Shown: piece after piece, positions 5,111-6,479 of the stretch
Layout of the letters: the number at the start of each line of letters is the position of its first letter
Numbering within the stretch: the first letter of the stretch is position 1
Source: Chloroflexota bacterium
GTDB lineage: Bacteria; Chloroflexota; Chloroflexia; Chloroflexales; Kallotenuaceae
Assembly: GCA_019240175.1 (NCBI GenBank)
Contig: JAFAYS010000670.1
Location: 1-6,479 of the forward strand
Direction: 5' to 3'
Length of the DNA: 6,479 nucleotides
Translations under genes and position numbers: made by a program
The notes under the pieces: generated by a model
Databases searched by the model: none
The model's input: only the letters and a program-made list of their open reading frames with translations
Told to the model about the DNA's origin: nothing

Positions 5111-6479
5111 ATGATTGCTGCTGAGTCGAGTATACTCGATCTTCGCCGCGCTCGATCGCTTCCAGCGGCAGTGAGCGCTGGTCGCCCTCGCGGTAGGTCT
5201 GCTCTGCCGCCGTGATAAAGCCGCAGAAGAGCGGATGCGGATTGTTGGGCCGCGACTTGAACTCAGGATGAAACTGCGAGGCCACAAACCACGGGTGATC
5301 GCGCAACTCGACGATCTCGACCAGCCGTCCGTCCGGCGAGTGTCCCGACACGACGAAGCCCATCGCCTCAAGCTGCTTGCGGTACTTGTTGTTGAACTCG
5401 AAGCGGTGGCGATGCCGCTCCAGCACCAGTTCGCGACCATAGGCCTCCGCCGCTTTGGTGCCCGGCTCCAGCACGCAGGGATAGATGCCCAGCCGCATCG
5501 TGCCGCCCTTGTCGGTGATGTCGAGCTGATCCGGCATGAAGTCGATCACCGGCAGCGAGGTGTGCGGATCGAACTCGGTCGAGTTGGCGTGCTCGCCGCC
5601 GGGTAGGCAGCGCGCCAGGTAGATGCACGCGCACTGCATGCCGAGGCACAGCCCGAGATACGGAATGTCGTGCTCGCGGGCGAAGCGCGCCGCCACAACT
5701 TTGCCTTCGACGCCGCGATAGCCGAAGCCGCCCGGCACAACAATGCCCTGCACGTCGCCCAGCAGCTTCTGCGCGTCGCCATGCTCTAGCTCTTCCGACG
5801 AGACATACTTGATGTCCACGTCCATGCCCTGCGCGATCGCCGCGTGGCGCAGCGCCTCGGCCACCGATATGTAGGCGTCCTTGAGCTGCACATACTTGCC
5901 CACCAGCGCGATCGGCAGCGAGCGCTTGGGCCGCTTGATCGTCTGGACCAGATTGGTCCAGCTGGTCAGATCCGGCTCCTGGACGTCCAGGCCAAGCTCA
6001 CGCGCGACGTAGCTGTCGAAGCCGGCGGCGTGCAGCACCAGCGGCACCTCGTAGATCGTTTCCACGGTCGGCAGCGCGATCACCGCATCCAGGTCCACGT
6101 CGCCAAACAGCGCGATCTTTTCGCGCACCTCGTCGGGCATGGCATGATCCGAGCGGCAGATCAGCGCATCGGGCGTGATGCCGACGCGGCGCAGCTCCAT
6201 CACCGAGTGCTGGGTCGGCTTGGTTTTCAGCTCGCCGGTCGCGCCAACATGCGGCAGCAGCGTGACATGAATATAAAACACATTGTCGCGCCCGGCGTCC
6301 TTGCGCATCTGGCGAATCGCTTCCAGAAACGGCAGGCTCTCGATGTCGCCCACGGTGCCGCCGATCTCGACGATCACCACGTCCGCGCCGGTCGCTTTGG
6401 CCACCGCAGCGATACGCGCCTTGATCTCGTTGGTGATGTGCGGCACCACCTGAATCGTCCCGCCCAGATAATCGCCACG
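5109..6479 (-). CDS. pyrG: CTP synthase (glutamine-hydrolysing), 5'-truncated
   Basis: PyrG converts UTP to CTP using ATP and ammonia from glutamine, the last step of de novo CTP synthesis in the cytosol. The frame is open to the window end; 456 residues are visible, beginning RGDYLGGTIQ, which aligns with E. coli PyrG near residue 105. So about 104 N-terminal residues, including the nucleotide-binding P-loop, are beyond the edge. The valine (GTG) at 6447-6449 is internal, not a start. Seen in order: VEIGGTVGDIESLPFLEAIRQ, KTKPTQHSV, the linker to the amidotransferase domain with LVGKYVQLKDAY, VPGGFGYRGVEGK, and the amidotransferase nucleophile Cys278 in GLCLGMQ (codon 5646-5648). Further on are NSTEF, GGTMRLG, ERHRHRFEFNN, and His404 and Glu406 in QFHPEF. 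All expected catalytic residues in this part are present. A polar tail of ~35 residues follows the amidotransferase fold. It is the upstream gene of a two-gene operon; its promoter is outside. Confidence 0.98.
   Translation of the reverse strand, partial: RGDYLGGTIQVVPHITNEIKARIAAVAKATGADVVIVEIGGTVGDIESLPFLEAIRQMRKDAGRDNVFYIHVTLLPHVGATGELKTKPTQHSVMELRRVGITPDALICRSDHAMPDEVREKIALFGDVDLDAVIALPTVETIYEVPLVLHAAGFDSYVARELGLDVQEPDLTSWTNLVQTIKRPKRSLPIALVGKYVQLKDAYISVAEALRHAAIAQGMDVDIKYVSSEELEHGDAQKLLGDVQGIVVPGGFGYRGVEGKVVAARFAREHDIPYLGLCLGMQCACIYLARCLPGGEHANSTEFDPHTSLPVIDFMPDQLDITDKGGTMRLGIYPCVLEPGTKAAEAYGRELVLERHRHRFEFNNKYRKQLEAMGFVVSGHSPDGRLVEIVELRDHPWFVASQFHPEFKSRPNNPHPLFCGFITAAEQTYREGDQRSLPLEAIERGEDRVYSTQQQS

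Noticed and set aside
5126..5139. Perfect 14-bp palindrome (TCGAGTATACTCGA) in the last codons of pyrG
   Set aside because: A perfect 14-bp palindrome is expected by chance about 0.4 times in a window this size, and it lies in coding sequence with no second site, so it is not claimed as an operator.
5235..5606. Plus-strand ORF opposite pyrG
   Set aside because: It is antisense to strongly conserved amidotransferase sequence and has no recognisable domain.

Overview
The window is a GC-rich (roughly 60% by eye) bacterial chromosome segment, most likely from Chloroflexota, class Chloroflexia. That assignment rests on four things: an exported subtilase with DUF11 modules and a long Thr/Pro linker built on TPTPTNT-type units, its short aromatic/aliphatic-Pro C-terminal tail, a hairpin followed by GGTTGGGGTGAGGG of a kind I recall from Chloroflexi intergenic regions, and the overall gene types. 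It is inference, because no rRNA or other phylogenetic marker apart from part of pyrG is present.

Layout. (1) 1-2305, plus strand: the 3' part of a large secreted subtilisin-family (S8) protease of the KP-43 type, with the catalytic-Ser half of the peptidase domain, a C-terminal beta-sandwich, two DUF11 modules, a Thr/Pro repeat stalk and a third DUF11 module. (2) 2306-2421: a terminator-like hairpin, then a weak promoter and a strong Shine-Dalgarno. (3) 2422-3399, plus: an MccF-like serine carboxypeptidase of family S66 with the Ser-Glu-His triad intact. (4) 3400-3540: an unusual intergenic gap in which the last codons of the S66 gene are duplicated. (5) 3541-3795, plus: a small two-helix membrane protein resembling DUF5654. 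(6) 3888-4739, plus: a stand-alone FRG-domain protein. (7) 4740-4831: the convergent gap, holding a hairpin that is a good terminator for the minus strand and whose plus strand also reads as a four-run G-quadruplex motif. (8) 4832-5095, minus: a three-helix small membrane protein. (9) 5109-6479, minus: pyrG (CTP synthase) lacking its N-terminal ~104 residues, which lie beyond the window edge.

How they relate. pyrG and the small membrane protein form a tight minus-strand operon in which the second gene's Shine-Dalgarno overlaps the pyrG stop codon. The three plus-strand genes between 2422 and 4739 are co-directional but separated by 92-141 bp, so a shared transcript is possible but not shown. 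No CRISPR array, tRNA, rRNA or transposase gene was seen. The MccF-like immunity-type peptidase next to a free-standing FRG protein is the only hint of a defence or detoxification theme, and it is weak. The more solid unusual signals are at DNA level: the duplicated gene end at 3379-3479, the hairpin/G-quadruplex element at 4786-4825, and strong enrichment of GATC and CGATCG across the whole window.
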